A program made the translations under genes and the position numbers. From Corynebacterium stationis (lineage in GTDB: Bacteria; Actinomycetota; Actinomycetes; Mycobacteriales; Mycobacteriaceae), in the NCBI RefSeq assembly GCF_001941345.1, contig NZ_CP009251.1:1922001-1986000 (forward strand): DNA of 64,000 nucleotides, read 5' to 3'. The notes beneath the pieces were generated by a model that was not told the DNA's origin, made no database searches, and saw only the letters and a list, made by a program, of their open reading frames with translations. Each line of letters begins with the position of its first letter. Positions within the stretch are counted from its first letter, which is position 1. Shown here piece by piece: positions 1 through 8,145 of the stretch.

Positions 1-850
1 TGGGGTGGTTTTGGGTAAAGGTGGTTTTAAGCCCGCGGGCATAGCGACCAGAAAACGCACGGGTGCTTGTCGATGCCTCCCCTGTCCCCGTTTCATTATT
101 CTTCACCTGGTTAATCCGGGCACGGTTAACCGGGCTGGTCCCGGCTTCATCGCTAAGCAAAAACGCGGAACCGCACGATACTGCCACTACATGTGGCCAC
201 GTTAAGGCTTCGTGGACCTGGTCTGCGCTGCGCACTCCGCCCGCGGCGATAAGAGGCAATGTGCTTAGCTTCGCGATGGCATCGACAAGCTCTGCCAACG
301 GCCTTTTATCTGGTTCCGCGGTGGGATTCCACACCCCGCGGTGCCCGCCGGCTTCAGGGCCTTGCACGCACAAAGCATCCACGCCTGCGGCGATAGCAGC
401 GCGCGCTTCGTGCTCATTGGTCACCGTGGTCCATGCTTCAATCCCTGCAGCATGAAGCATTTTTACTTCTGCGGCAGTAAATGTGCCAAACATCGACCAC
501 ACCACTTTGGGTCGCGGCGACATCGTTAAAGCAAGCTGGAGTTTTTCATCCCACCCGTTGCTGTAGTCGGCGGATTTCAGCTCGACTCCCTCAGCTGCAG
601 CTAGTTCGCGTGCAACTGCAACCCCGTGGGAATCTAGCTCTGGCTGCTTGGCAAATAAATTGATGCCAAAGAAATCCGTATTGAGCCCTTCCGCCTGCTC
701 CCGAGCCGCCTGCGCCGAGATTGTGCCCCACGCTAAAGTGCCAAAACTACCCACACTCGCTGCAGCATTGACCACCTCCGGAGTGGTCGGACCGCCGGCC
801 ATGGGAGCAGGCAAAATCGGAATGGCTAAAGAATCTATGATGCGGCTCAT
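1..850 (-). CDS. Nitronate monooxygenase / 2-nitropropane dioxygenase family, C-terminus beyond window edge
   Basis: FMN-dependent TIM-barrel enzyme of the NPD family, which oxidises alkyl nitronates (detoxification). The reverse strand is open from an ATG at 850 to base 1 (283 codons) with no stop, so the 3' end is missing. The N-terminus reads as the flavin-binding first strand (IPILPAPMAGGPT, about residues 9-21). The family motif GGHRG appears near residue 176, in GPEAGGHRGVW, followed by an IAAGGVR phosphate-binding strand. It is divergent from pth, with 64 bases between the starts. Some family members are instead enoyl reductases of the FabK type, so the exact substrate is inferred. Confidence 0.85.
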   Translation of the reverse strand, partial: MSRIIDSLAIPILPAPMAGGPTTPEVVNAAASVGSFGTLAWGTISAQAAREQAEGLNTDFFGINLFAKQPELDSHGVAVARELAAAEGVELKSADYSNGWDEKLQLALTMSPRPKVVWSMFGTFTAAEVKMLHAAGIEAWTTVTNEHEARAAIAAGVDALCVQGPEAGGHRGVWNPTAEPDKRPLAELVDAIAKLSTLPLIAAGGVRSADQVHEALTWPHVVAVSCGSAFLLSDEAGTSPVNRARINQVKNNETGTGEASTSTRAFSGRYARGLKTTFTQNHP

Positions 851-914
851 GCATATCCAGCCTACTCCGCGGGTGTAGGTTCCAGCCGGTATTTGATGTG
901 ACAGACTAGTAGGC

Positions 915-1571
915 GTGAATTTTCTTGACCTCTTGAAAAACCTCTTCCGCTCTAGCGCGACGGCACAGCCTGCGCGCGAGAGCGCAATCGACCTGCCATC
1001 TGCTGCCGACTGGATTGTTGTCGGTCTTGGCAACCCCGGGCCGAAGTATGCTGCGACCCGACACAACGTGGGCTACATGGCCATCGACGATTTATTGGCC
1101 GAAACCGGCGATATCCTGCAACCGGTCAAAGGGCAGAAGTTGCTTGCTGCCAGCGTTGAGATTGCCGGACAAAAAGTCATCCTTGCGCGCTCGACAACTT
1201 TTATGAACCTTTCCGGCGAAGGCATCGCCCCCCTAGCGCAGCACTTAGGCGTTTCGTCTGAGCGCATTATTGCAGTGCATGATGAACTGGATTTGCCGGT
1301 GAATAAAATCCGGCTCAAACTTGGCGGCAATGAAAATGGGCACAATGGTTTGAAATCCCTCACGGAGCATTTAGGCACCCGGGACTATCTACGCGTACGC
1401 ATCGGTATTGCACGCCCGCCCAAAGGCGCGTCCATTCCCGATTATGTTTTAGCTCCTGTTGACGCCGGCCCAGGTTTTGATGATGCGATTGCTTTGGCTG
1501 CAGATGCGGTGAAAGAAATCATCACCTCGGGGCTGAATAAAGCACAGAATACGATTCACAGCAAAGGTTAA
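915..1571 (+). CDS. pth: Peptidyl-tRNA hydrolase
   Basis: Hydrolyses peptidyl-tRNA released from stalled ribosomes and so recycles tRNA in the cytoplasm. The 218-residue product carries the Pth signature VGLGNPG (about 36-42) and the catalytic histidine in TRHNVGY (H50). HDELDLP supplies the catalytic aspartate and GHNGLKS the tRNA-binding asparagine. The start is a GTG. About 30 residues precede the usual first strand, so it is longer at the N-terminus than E. coli Pth (194 residues); a later internal start cannot be excluded. Corynebacteria often have a second pth copy, not present here. Confidence 0.95.
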   Translation: MNFLDLLKNLFRSSATAQPARESAIDLPSAADWIVVGLGNPGPKYAATRHNVGYMAIDDLLAETGDILQPVKGQKLLAASVEIAGQKVILARSTTFMNLSGEGIAPLAQHLGVSSERIIAVHDELDLPVNKIRLKLGGNENGHNGLKSLTEHLGTRDYLRVRIGIARPPKGASIPDYVLAPVDAGPGFDDAIALAADAVKEIITSGLNKAQNTIHSKG

Positions 1572-1604
1572 GCAGACTTCCATTTCCCAACCGGCCGAAG
1601 TCTT

Positions 1605-1618
1605 TATTCTCTGACTCA
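1605..1618 (+). promoter_or_regulatory. Predicted -10 of a leaderless promoter (SDR gene)
   Basis: TATTCT lies at 1605-1610 and is followed by exactly seven bases and the ATG at 1618. There is no Shine-Dalgarno sequence in between, so transcription would start at the A of the start codon. Confidence 0.45.
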
Positions 1619-2442
1619 TGTCTGAAACTTATGTCATTACTGGCGCCTCCGATGGCGTAGGCGCAGCAGCAGCTCGCCTCTTGCACGCCACCCGCCCTGA
1701 CGACCGCGTGGTTGTCGTCGGACGTAATCCGGAAAAGACTCGCGCCGTCGGCCGCGAACTCGGCACCGATTACTTCACCGCAGACTTCTCCGAATTAGAC
1801 CAGGTCCGCGCGCTCGCCGAGGAGCTTTCGCAACTCGGACCGATTCGCGGCCTGGCCAATAATGCCGGCGGGCTTTTTGATACTGCCGTGCGCACCGTCG
1901 ATGGCTATGAGCGCACCTGGCAGGTCAACGTCGTAGCCCCATTTTTGCTCACGGCTTTGCTCAAAGACCAACTTCGCGGTCCAGAATCCGTGGTGGTTAA
2001 CACTTCTTCTATCGCAGCGAATCTCTTTGCCCGCTTCGATGCAGATGACCCAAATACTTTTGAAAAGTTCTCCCCTCTGCGCTCTTATGGCAATGCCAAA
2101 TATGGCGACGTCCTACTCACGCGCTTCTTGCATGCCCACGACTTCAACTCGGTGGCCTTTCACCCTGGTGTGCTGTCCACGAACTTTTCCAAATCTTCGA
2201 GCTCGCTGATGGGAAAGTTCTATAATTTCCGTCCGGCTGCCTCCCAGATGGGCACCCCATCCCAGGGCGCTGAACGGCTGGTGCATTTTCTTACCGGCGT
2301 GCGTGGTGTGCACTACCAATCGGGCGAGTTTTATCTCAAGCCCTATCAGCCTTCACGCACCCGTTCTCGTGACCAAGAGCGTGAGCTGGCACACGAGGTC
2401 TTTAACCAGTTAGGGCTGCAGCTGGATGTATCACTAGACTAA
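1618..2442 (+). CDS. Short-chain dehydrogenase/reductase (SDR)
   Basis: NAD(P)-dependent oxidoreductase of 274 residues. The Rossmann nucleotide-binding motif is at the N-terminus (TGASDGVGAAAA, about 8-19), followed by NNAG (about 80-83), a serine in TSSIA (about 128-132) and the catalytic Y-x3-K in SYGNAKYG (about 157-164). The presence of a full catalytic set and the longer C-terminus resemble the retinol dehydrogenase/protochlorophyllide reductase-like SDRs rather than FabG. The substrate is unknown. It lies 46 bases after pth and 6 bases before prfC, all on the same strand. A TATTCT hexamer seven bases before the ATG suggests its own leaderless promoter. Confidence 0.85.
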   Translation: MSETYVITGASDGVGAAAARLLHATRPDDRVVVVGRNPEKTRAVGRELGTDYFTADFSELDQVRALAEELSQLGPIRGLANNAGGLFDTAVRTVDGYERTWQVNVVAPFLLTALLKDQLRGPESVVVNTSSIAANLFARFDADDPNTFEKFSPLRSYGNAKYGDVLLTRFLHAHDFNSVAFHPGVLSTNFSKSSSSLMGKFYNFRPAASQMGTPSQGAERLVHFLTGVRGVHYQSGEFYLKPYQPSRTRSRDQERELAHEVFNQLGLQLDVSLD

Positions 2443-2448
2443 GCAAAC

Positions 2449-4080
2449 ATGAGTATTGCTGCTGAGGCTGCGCGCCGCCGTACGTTTGCCGTCATTGCCC
2501 ACCCGGACGCTGGTAAGTCCACGTTGACTGAGGCATTGGCGCTGCATGCGCACGTTATTAATGAAGCTGGCGCGGTTCACGGCAAGGCAGGGCGTAAGTC
2601 TACGGTCTCTGACTGGATGGAGATGGAAAAGGACCGCGGTATTTCAGTGGCCTCTTCTGCTCTGCAGTTTGAGTACGCTCCGGAGGGTCATGAGGGCGAG
2701 CCTTATATGATCAACCTGGTTGATACCCCAGGTCACGCGGACTTTTCTGAAGATACCTACCGCGTGCTTACGGCTGTTGATGCCGCAGTCATGCTTATCG
2801 ATGCCGCCAAGGGCCTCGAGCCTCAGACCCTGAAGTTGTTCCGCGTGTGCAAGGCACGTGGTTTGCCGATTGTCACGGTGATTAACAAGTGGGACCGCGT
2901 GGGCCGAGAGCCTTTAGAGCTTGTCGATGAAATCGTTAACGAAATCGAGCTGCAGCCCACCCCGTTGTACTGGCCAGTTGGCATCGCGGGCGATTTCCGC
3001 GGTCTGGCGCACATCAACCATGACGGCGAAGCTGATAATTACATCCACTTCATCCGCACCGCCGGTGGTTCCACCATCGCACCAGAAGAGCACTTTAGCC
3101 CTGGGGATGCCGCGGCGAAGGAAGAAGAACTCTGGGATACTGCCGTGGAAGAGGCAGAGCTGCTGGCCCTCGATGGTGCCGTGCATGACCAAGAGCTTTT
3201 TGAGCAGTGCGTGACTTCCCCATTGATTTTCGCCTCCGCCATGCTGAACTTCGGTGTGCACCAGATTCTAGACACCTTGTGCGAGATTGCACCCGCACCG
3301 CGTTCGCGTGATTCCGATGCCAAGGCGATTGAAACCTCCACCACCGCTATTGATGAGGTTCGAGAGGTCACTGATGATTTCGCCGGCGTGGTTTTCAAGG
3401 TCCAGGCGGGAATGGACCGTAAGCACCGCGATAACTTGGCATTTATGCGCGTGGTCTCTGGTGAATTTGAGCGTGGCATGCAGGTCAACCACGCCCAGTC
3501 TGGCCGCTCATTCTCCACCAAGTACGCGCTGACCGTCTTCGGCCGCAACCGCGATACCGTTGACGTGGCTTACCCCGGTGACATCGTCGGTCTGGTCAAC
3601 GCTGGCGCTTTGGCACCTGGTGACACCATTTACGCGGGCAAGAAGGTGCAGTTTGCACCCATGCCGCAGTTCGCACCAGAGGTCTTCCGCATCCTGCGTG
3701 CAAAGTCTTTGGGCAAGTACAAGGCATTCCGCAAGGGCTTGGAACAGCTGTCTGCCGAAGGTGTTGTGCAGATTCTGCGCAACGACTTGCGTGGCGATGC
3801 CGCACCAGTCATGGCCGCTGTTGGTCCGATGCAGTTCGAGGTCATGCAGGCACGCATGGAGCTGGAATACAACGTCGAAACCGTCACCGAGCCGATTCCT
3901 TACTCGGTTGCGCGCCGCACCGACTCCGAATCCGCACCTGAGCTGGGACGTCAGCGCGGCGTGGAAATCTTCACGCGCGACGACGGCGAAATCATCGCCC
4001 TCTTCGGCGATAAGTGGAAGCTCGCCTTTATTGAAAAAGAGCACCCAGAGCTGACCATCGAAACCCTCGTCGCCGACTAA
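2449..4080 (+). CDS. prfC: Peptide chain release factor 3
   Basis: Translational GTPase that removes release factors 1 and 2 from the ribosome after termination. The 543-residue product has the expected GTPase motifs: G1 AHPDAGKST at 17-25, G3 DTPGHADFSED near residue 91, and G4 NKWD near residue 146. These are followed by EF-Tu-like domain 2 and the C-terminal RF3 domain; the length matches the family (about 530). The start ATG lies 6 bases after the upstream SDR stop, and its RBS would fall within that gene's last codons. Its stop overlaps the stop of the convergent small membrane protein gene. Confidence 0.97.
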   Translation: MSIAAEAARRRTFAVIAHPDAGKSTLTEALALHAHVINEAGAVHGKAGRKSTVSDWMEMEKDRGISVASSALQFEYAPEGHEGEPYMINLVDTPGHADFSEDTYRVLTAVDAAVMLIDAAKGLEPQTLKLFRVCKARGLPIVTVINKWDRVGREPLELVDEIVNEIELQPTPLYWPVGIAGDFRGLAHINHDGEADNYIHFIRTAGGSTIAPEEHFSPGDAAAKEEELWDTAVEEAELLALDGAVHDQELFEQCVTSPLIFASAMLNFGVHQILDTLCEIAPAPRSRDSDAKAIETSTTAIDEVREVTDDFAGVVFKVQAGMDRKHRDNLAFMRVVSGEFERGMQVNHAQSGRSFSTKYALTVFGRNRDTVDVAYPGDIVGLVNAGALAPGDTIYAGKKVQFAPMPQFAPEVFRILRAKSLGKYKAFRKGLEQLSAEGVVQILRNDLRGDAAPVMAAVGPMQFEVMQARMELEYNVETVTEPIPYSVARRTDSESAPELGRQRGVEIFTRDDGEIIALFGDKWKLAFIEKEHPELTIETLVAD

Positions 4081-4349
4081 TCAGTCGAAGCTGCTGTCGC
4101 TGCTGCCCTTTTCATCTCTACGAAGATCAGCCCCAGCGACAGCACTATGCACGCCACCGCGGTATATCCGTATAGTTCTGCGCGCTCAACTTTGGAAGCG
4201 ACCAGACTCGCTGCAACAACATCGGTGTAGCTAGCTGATTGCCCCAAAGTATAAACGCCATTAAGCACACCGGCCGCACACGCTAAAGCGATACCAAGCA
4301 GCACGATAATCAGCAATTGTCTAGATGATAATTTCTTTCGCGCTTTCAT
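4077..4349 (-). CDS. Small membrane protein, two predicted TM helices
   Basis: A 90-residue protein of unknown function. I chose the ATG at 4349 because an SD-like GGGAGA/GGGGA sits just upstream, and the longer frame to 4454 adds only low-complexity polar residues. After a basic N-terminus (MKARKKLSSRQ) there is a hydrophobic helix (about 12-33), a short polar stretch, a second helix (about 60-80, YTAVACIVLSLGLIFVEM) and an Ala-rich tail. No family recognised. The stop codon overlaps the convergent prfC stop by a few bases, which fits a real gene end. Confidence 0.65.
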   Translation of the reverse strand: MKARKKLSSRQLLIIVLLGIALACAAGVLNGVYTLGQSASYTDVVAASLVASKVERAELYGYTAVACIVLSLGLIFVEMKRAAATAASTD

Positions 4350-4602
4350 TTCCCCGGCTTCTCCCTGTCTTCTCCCCTGCTCAGGGATAGTTGGCAATGA
4401 AGACAACCCTACTTTAAAAATTTTTGGTGATACCGGTGGAAATCCGGACCTCAAACCGCAACATTAAGGAACTTTAATACGGTGTTGACCTGCGACAATA
4501 ACGAAAATGGCGCTTGAAGCTCTGCCTTTTGTATTCCGGAAATCATATAGTTCCTTTTGTAGCCAAAAGCCCCTAGCTACACTACCGGATTCACTACCCC
4601 AA

Positions 4603-4630
4603 CGTTCCTCAAAAAATGGCGAACGTTTCC
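4603..4630. repeat. Short inverted repeat AACGTTC/GAACGTT
   Basis: AACGTTC and GAACGTT are separated by about 13 bases, some 25 bases upstream of the start of the small Asp/Trp-rich peptide gene. It could be an operator or a hairpin in the leader. Confidence 0.35.
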
Positions 4631-4651
4631 TACTCAGACAGGAGAGCTTCC

Positions 4652-4819
4652 ATGAATATTCAAGCAATCATCGCGTCGATTCTCGCCGCGAGCACCGGCT
4701 TCGCAGGCGGGGTTGCCCCTGCCTCATCCATCCCGAACATCCCGAACATCCCGATCATCTCTGACCTCATCGATGATTGGGACGATCTGTGGGATGGCGA
4801 TGATGACTGGGACGACTAA
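4652..4819 (+). CDS. Tiny secreted Asp/Trp-rich acidic peptide
   Basis: A 55-residue protein. The frame stays open upstream to 4616, but the ATG at 4652 has an AGGAGA ribosome-binding site seven bases away and begins a signal-peptide-like segment (MNIQAIIASILAASTGFAGG). A Pro-Asn-Ile repeat (IPNIPNIPI) follows, then a very acidic tail in which the only aromatic residues are tryptophans (DDWDDLWDGDDDWDD). A clear terminator follows 34 bases later, so this looks like a monocistronic unit. I recognise no family. The composition suggests a secreted or surface-bound, possibly cation-binding, peptide; that is inference only. Confidence 0.7.
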   Translation: MNIQAIIASILAASTGFAGGVAPASSIPNIPNIPIISDLIDDWDDLWDGDDDWDD

Positions 4820-4852
4820 ACCCGCAACTTCCCGCAACTAAGACCTCTCGGT

Positions 4853-4884
4853 AAAGCCACGCCTGCTTGTGCACGCGTGGCTTT
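4853..4884 (+). terminator. Rho-independent terminator after the small secreted peptide gene
   Basis: Ten-base stem AAAGCCACGC / GCGTGGCTTT with a 12-base loop, followed by ATTAATT. The A-rich left side lets it serve the convergent patatin gene as well. Confidence 0.8.
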
Positions 4885-4900
4885 ATTAATTGTGGATGTA

Positions 4901-5827
4901 CTAGTTGCTTTCTAGAAACTTTTTCCAGGCTGGCCACTCGGAATACATTTGTTGCTTGCCGGCTTGGTAATTGGCGCGCAGCTTCATCACGTTGCGCTCG
5001 GTAGAAGTAATCTGCATGCCTTCGGGAAAGAAGAGCTGGGCGCGGCCTTCCTGCTCGAGCTCCAGCAGACGTTGCTTGGAGGCATTGTATTTGGCCGGAC
5101 GCGAAATCATGGCTTCAGCAACGCTAGGGTACTTGCGGAAGAATCCACGCACACCGGCCTTACGTTTAACCTCCGGGCGCACGAATCCTCGCGGTTTAGT
5201 ACCGACGAAGAGGAATTTCTCAAAGCTGGCCTTTTCGGCTTCTTCGATAACAATGCCGCCGGAATCCCCCATCGCGCCATCCACGAAGGGCACGCCATCG
5301 ATATGGCGCATCGGCATAATCAACGGCAGCGTGGAGGATGCCCGCACGCGCACCAAAAGGTCTTCTACCTGGTTAATATCATCGCGCGTCCACACGACGG
5401 TCTCCCCTGTCAGAGCATTAACGGCAGAGAGATTAAGTGGCGTGGGGTTGCTGGAGAAGGTTTCAAAATCAAAAGGCAGATCTTGATCCGCGGCCTTTTC
5501 ATAGATGAACTCAGCATTGAAATAACCAGTGCCACGCAACATGGAGCTCAACCCGCCGAAGCTAGGGTTCTTCGCAAAATCCACGAAGCTTTCTACCGCG
5601 CGAAAGCTGTCAAGCGATAAGAAATTCACCGCATGCGATGCGCCAGCGGATACCCCGCCAACCCAACCAAACTCCACGCCGTTATCGATCAGCTTCTTCA
5701 CACACGCCGCGGTATAAGAATTGCGCATCCCGCCGCCTTCAAAAATCAGCGCGGTGTCATGAGCGTTGATTCCTTCACTGGCTAGGTCGTTTAAGGAGGC
5801 ATCGAAAGGCTGCGGCTGGGACGTCAT
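4901..5827 (-). CDS. Patatin-like phospholipase (YjjU-type)
   Basis: Predicted serine lipid acyl hydrolase with a Ser-Asp dyad. With the ATG at 5827 the protein has 308 residues. The oxyanion-hole motif is GGGMR (31-35), the nucleophile elbow GVSAG (58-62, Ser60), and the catalytic aspartate lies in FVDGAMGDSGG near residue 190. The C-terminal part with SRPAKYNASKQ resembles the DUF6363 tail of E. coli YjjU-type proteins. The frame extends to 5908, but the extra residues are not patatin-like. No signal peptide is visible, so it is probably cytoplasmic. Lipid substrate unknown. Confidence 0.85.
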   Translation of the reverse strand: MTSQPQPFDASLNDLASEGINAHDTALIFEGGGMRNSYTAACVKKLIDNGVEFGWVGGVSAGASHAVNFLSLDSFRAVESFVDFAKNPSFGGLSSMLRGTGYFNAEFIYEKAADQDLPFDFETFSSNPTPLNLSAVNALTGETVVWTRDDINQVEDLLVRVRASSTLPLIMPMRHIDGVPFVDGAMGDSGGIVIEEAEKASFEKFLFVGTKPRGFVRPEVKRKAGVRGFFRKYPSVAEAMISRPAKYNASKQRLLELEQEGRAQLFFPEGMQITSTERNVMKLRANYQAGKQQMYSEWPAWKKFLESN

Positions 5828-5896
5828 ACCCGCCGAGTCTACCGCTTTTATGCCTCCCTCTAGCCAACAAGTGTGAGCTGTGTTACAAATAAGTAT

Positions 5897-6316
5897 ATGG
5901 CGCATCATATAATTTCATCTGCTTTCCCCACCCCGCAAGACCCGATAAACCCCACTGACCTTGCCCCAGTCATCGCTGAGAAGATGTCCCGTGATAATTT
6001 CTCCATCTTTGATGTGATGACTGGGAAGATGGTTCGCTCCGGCTTTGCTTTTGCCCTGGACGCGGACCCGGTCTACAAAGCTAAGAATTTTGGCGTGGCG
6101 GAAGTGTCCATCGCTCTTGGGCTAGGCCGCCGCGATGGCGCGGTACACATGGCGATGTATCCGCGCTTTGATAGCTTTTTCGATTTTCTAAGTGTCGCGG
6201 TGACCAAAAGGCGCGAAGAAGCAATCGAAGCAACTTTTGCGTCTGGATTCTCTGTCTACTTCGATGCTACGACGCGGCGCACCACAACCGTGCGGCATAA
6301 TTTCGCAGATGGATAA
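5897..6316 (+). CDS. Conserved-looking hypothetical protein
   Basis: A 139-residue soluble protein with no recognised domain. I used the ATG at 5897; an earlier GTG/ATG frame start at 5873 would overlap the region just upstream of the divergent patatin gene. There is no Shine-Dalgarno sequence, but TACAAA lies seven bases upstream, so a leaderless message is possible. Features are GRRDGAVHMAMYPRFDSFFDF in the middle and an Arg/Thr-rich end (TTRRTTTVRH). It is followed after 15 bases by another small unknown gene on the same strand. Confidence 0.6.
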   Translation: MAHHIISSAFPTPQDPINPTDLAPVIAEKMSRDNFSIFDVMTGKMVRSGFAFALDADPVYKAKNFGVAEVSIALGLGRRDGAVHMAMYPRFDSFFDFLSVAVTKRREEAIEATFASGFSVYFDATTRRTTTVRHNFADG

Positions 6317-6331
6317 CTATCCTTATCCAGT

Positions 6332-6703
6332 ATGGGAATAAAAGATCTGTGGGATAAAATCACCGGCAATACGGGCCCGAAGCTCACCAAGGTCTCTGGT
6401 GATATTTCTACCCATTCGGTTAAGCATCTAGAGGTCTTTACCGCGGAAGCGATGGTCATCGTCGAGCTGCATGCTACTGACGTTGAAAAGGTCCTAGAGA
6501 TTGCCAGGTCTTCTACGCCCGGCGCGCTGACAAAAGACACTACAACGGTGATTTTTGTTCCCACCGATCGCAACGTACTGCCGGTCAAAGATCCAAAGAA
6601 GGGCTGGATTTTGCCGTTAAGTTGCACCACGGCAGATAAACTCACCAGCACCCCGGGCGATTATGCGATTAATCCGCAAATCGCATTCGCGGTTATTCAA
6701 TAA
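6332..6703 (+). CDS. Hypothetical protein
   Basis: A 123-residue protein of unknown function, beginning MGIKDLWDKITG. The sequence alternates hydrophobic strands and charged turns (MVIVELHA, TTTVIFVPT, GWILPLSC) and so looks like a small alpha/beta fold. It lies 15 bases downstream of another unknown gene and 29 bases before the gamma-carbonic anhydrase gene, all plus strand, so the three may be co-transcribed. No catalytic motif seen. Confidence 0.6.
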   Translation: MGIKDLWDKITGNTGPKLTKVSGDISTHSVKHLEVFTAEAMVIVELHATDVEKVLEIARSSTPGALTKDTTTVIFVPTDRNVLPVKDPKKGWILPLSCTTADKLTSTPGDYAINPQIAFAVIQ

Positions 6704-6732
6704 CCACTCACCAAATAACAAGGAGTCGCGCC

Positions 6733-7284
6733 ATGTCACCATTGATTTTGCCCTTCGAAGGTAAAGTGCCAAGGATTCATGCCAGTGCGTGGATTGCTCC
6801 AAATGCCACGATTATTGGGAATGTCGAAATCGGCCCTGATGCCTCAGTGTTCTACAACGTGGTCCTGCGCGGAGATACCAACAAGATCACCATTGGCGCG
6901 CGCAGCAATATTCAAGATAATTCGGTCTTTCATTGCGATGCCGATGCGCCGGCAACCCTAGAAGAAGATGTCACCATCGGACACATAGCTTTGGTACATG
7001 GGGCTTATGTCGAGGCCGGATCGCTTATCGGCATGCACGCAGCGTTACTGTCGCACTCACGGGTAGGCGCGGGCTCTTTGATTGCTGGCGGCGCTTTGGT
7101 TCTCGAAGGCCAAGAGATTCCAGCGGGCAGTTTAGCTGCCGGCGTTCCGGCGAAGGTACGTCGGGAGCTAAGCAAGGAAGAATCTGCTGCTTTCATTCCA
7201 CACGCCGCGAAATACGTGGACTACTCCAAAAAGCAAGCCGATATTTCCCAAGCGCTGAACTTAGATGACGTGCGCTTTAGCTAA
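6733..7284 (+). CDS. Gamma carbonic anhydrase family protein (left-handed beta-helix)
   Basis: A 183-residue hexapeptide-repeat protein of the YrdA/PaaY/CaiE group, whose members form trimers and bind zinc or another metal between subunits. It begins after an AAGGAG ribosome-binding site at 6720. Hexapeptide turns such as IGNVEI and IGPDAS form the coil region (about 20-130). The three expected metal histidines are visible in VFHCDAD and IGHIALVHG. The usual IGMGA is IGMHAAL. A C-terminal helix follows. Carbonic anhydrase activity is not assured; many relatives are inactive or have unknown substrates. Confidence 0.85.
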   Translation: MSPLILPFEGKVPRIHASAWIAPNATIIGNVEIGPDASVFYNVVLRGDTNKITIGARSNIQDNSVFHCDADAPATLEEDVTIGHIALVHGAYVEAGSLIGMHAALLSHSRVGAGSLIAGGALVLEGQEIPAGSLAAGVPAKVRRELSKEESAAFIPHAAKYVDYSKKQADISQALNLDDVRFS

Positions 7285-7297
7285 ATACTCTGGCTAA

Positions 7298-7954
7298 TTA
7301 GAGATTAAGCACGCCCATGACAACCAACACGATGCCGACCAAGTAACCACCAATTTTGGATACTTGGTCTTTATTGTCCTGCGCGCGGGCAAAAAGCTGC
7401 CCCGCGGGCGATTGCGGATTGGTGCGCACAAAACCGATGAAGATAGCCACCAGAATAGGCAAAGATAACGCCAGGCTGGCGTAGATAACCAACCCGCCGT
7501 AGCGCACCCAGGCATTAAAGCCGCCTGCCACCAAGTGCAAAAGTCCCGCAAAGAAGGGCCCGGAAGTAACTGACTGGGCAAGACCCAGGATAAAGCCGGT
7601 GAGAAACGTCAACGGCGTGGGTGTTTGTAGTGGTTTTAGAATCTTGTCCACCAACGCGTTGGATTCGCCAGGGCGTGAGCGCCACGACATCACGATGCCA
7701 GCAAGGCCAAGGATTATCAGCAGGATTCCCAACAGCGGAGAATCAAGAAAAGCGTAAACGTACTGCCGCAGGCTATCGAAGATGAACATCGACAGCACGG
7801 CAAGCACAAAAACTCCGAACCAGTCACCGGCGATGAGCAGCGGAGTAACGGTCTTGTATTTACCGCGCGGCAGCATCACGCCGAGCGCAACAACAACGCC
7901 GATCAGTAAGGCATTAACGGAATCCATCAAAGCGAAGGTGACGGCGTGGAACAT
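7298..7954 (-). CDS. Six-helix membrane protein, possibly LysE/GAP-like
   Basis: A 218-residue integral membrane protein. I preferred the ATG at 7954 (MFHAVTFALMDSVNALL) over the frame start at 8011, which adds a charged, non-membrane stretch. About six hydrophobic helices are seen with a charged loop near residue 80-110 (SRPGESNALVDKILK) and another near the end (RTNPQSPAGQLFARAQDNKD). The opening DSVNALLIG resembles the start of GAP/Sap-type and LysE-type exporters, so small-molecule export is a guess. It is divergent from the MMPL transporter, and the nested palindrome at 8069-8106 lies between them. Confidence 0.65.
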   Translation of the reverse strand: MFHAVTFALMDSVNALLIGVVVALGVMLPRGKYKTVTPLLIAGDWFGVFVLAVLSMFIFDSLRQYVYAFLDSPLLGILLIILGLAGIVMSWRSRPGESNALVDKILKPLQTPTPLTFLTGFILGLAQSVTSGPFFAGLLHLVAGGFNAWVRYGGLVIYASLALSLPILVAIFIGFVRTNPQSPAGQLFARAQDNKDQVSKIGGYLVGIVLVVMGVLNL

Positions 7955-8068
7955 GCCGGTTAGTCTACCGACGCGCATGCTTGGCGATGCAATTGCACCA
8001 CTTCGCTGCACCGAACCAGGTGGAGAATTCCGTCACAGAAAGTGGGGAAAGTGTGCTGCGCACAGCTA

Positions 8069-8106
8069 ATTGCACTCGGCATGCAAACTTGCATACACTG
8101 TGCAAT
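8069..8106. promoter_or_regulatory. Nested palindrome, likely TetR-type operator in front of MMPL gene
   Basis: Outer arms ATTGCAC and GTGCAAT flank inner arms ATGCAA and TTGCAT, with five bases between arms on both sides and AC in the centre. The 38-base element ends 39 bases before the MMPL start. A -10-like TACACT (8094-8099) lies inside it, so a bound repressor would block the promoter. The TetR gene downstream of the MMPL gene is the obvious candidate regulator. Confidence 0.6.
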
Positions 8107-8145
8107 GTTTAAAATGTTTCGAAGCTAACTAAAGAAAGCTGGACT

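Noticed and set aside
4616..4651. Upstream extension of the small peptide gene (12 extra codons)
   Set aside because: The ATG at 4652 has the ribosome-binding site and begins the signal-like segment; the extension covers the ribosome-binding site itself.
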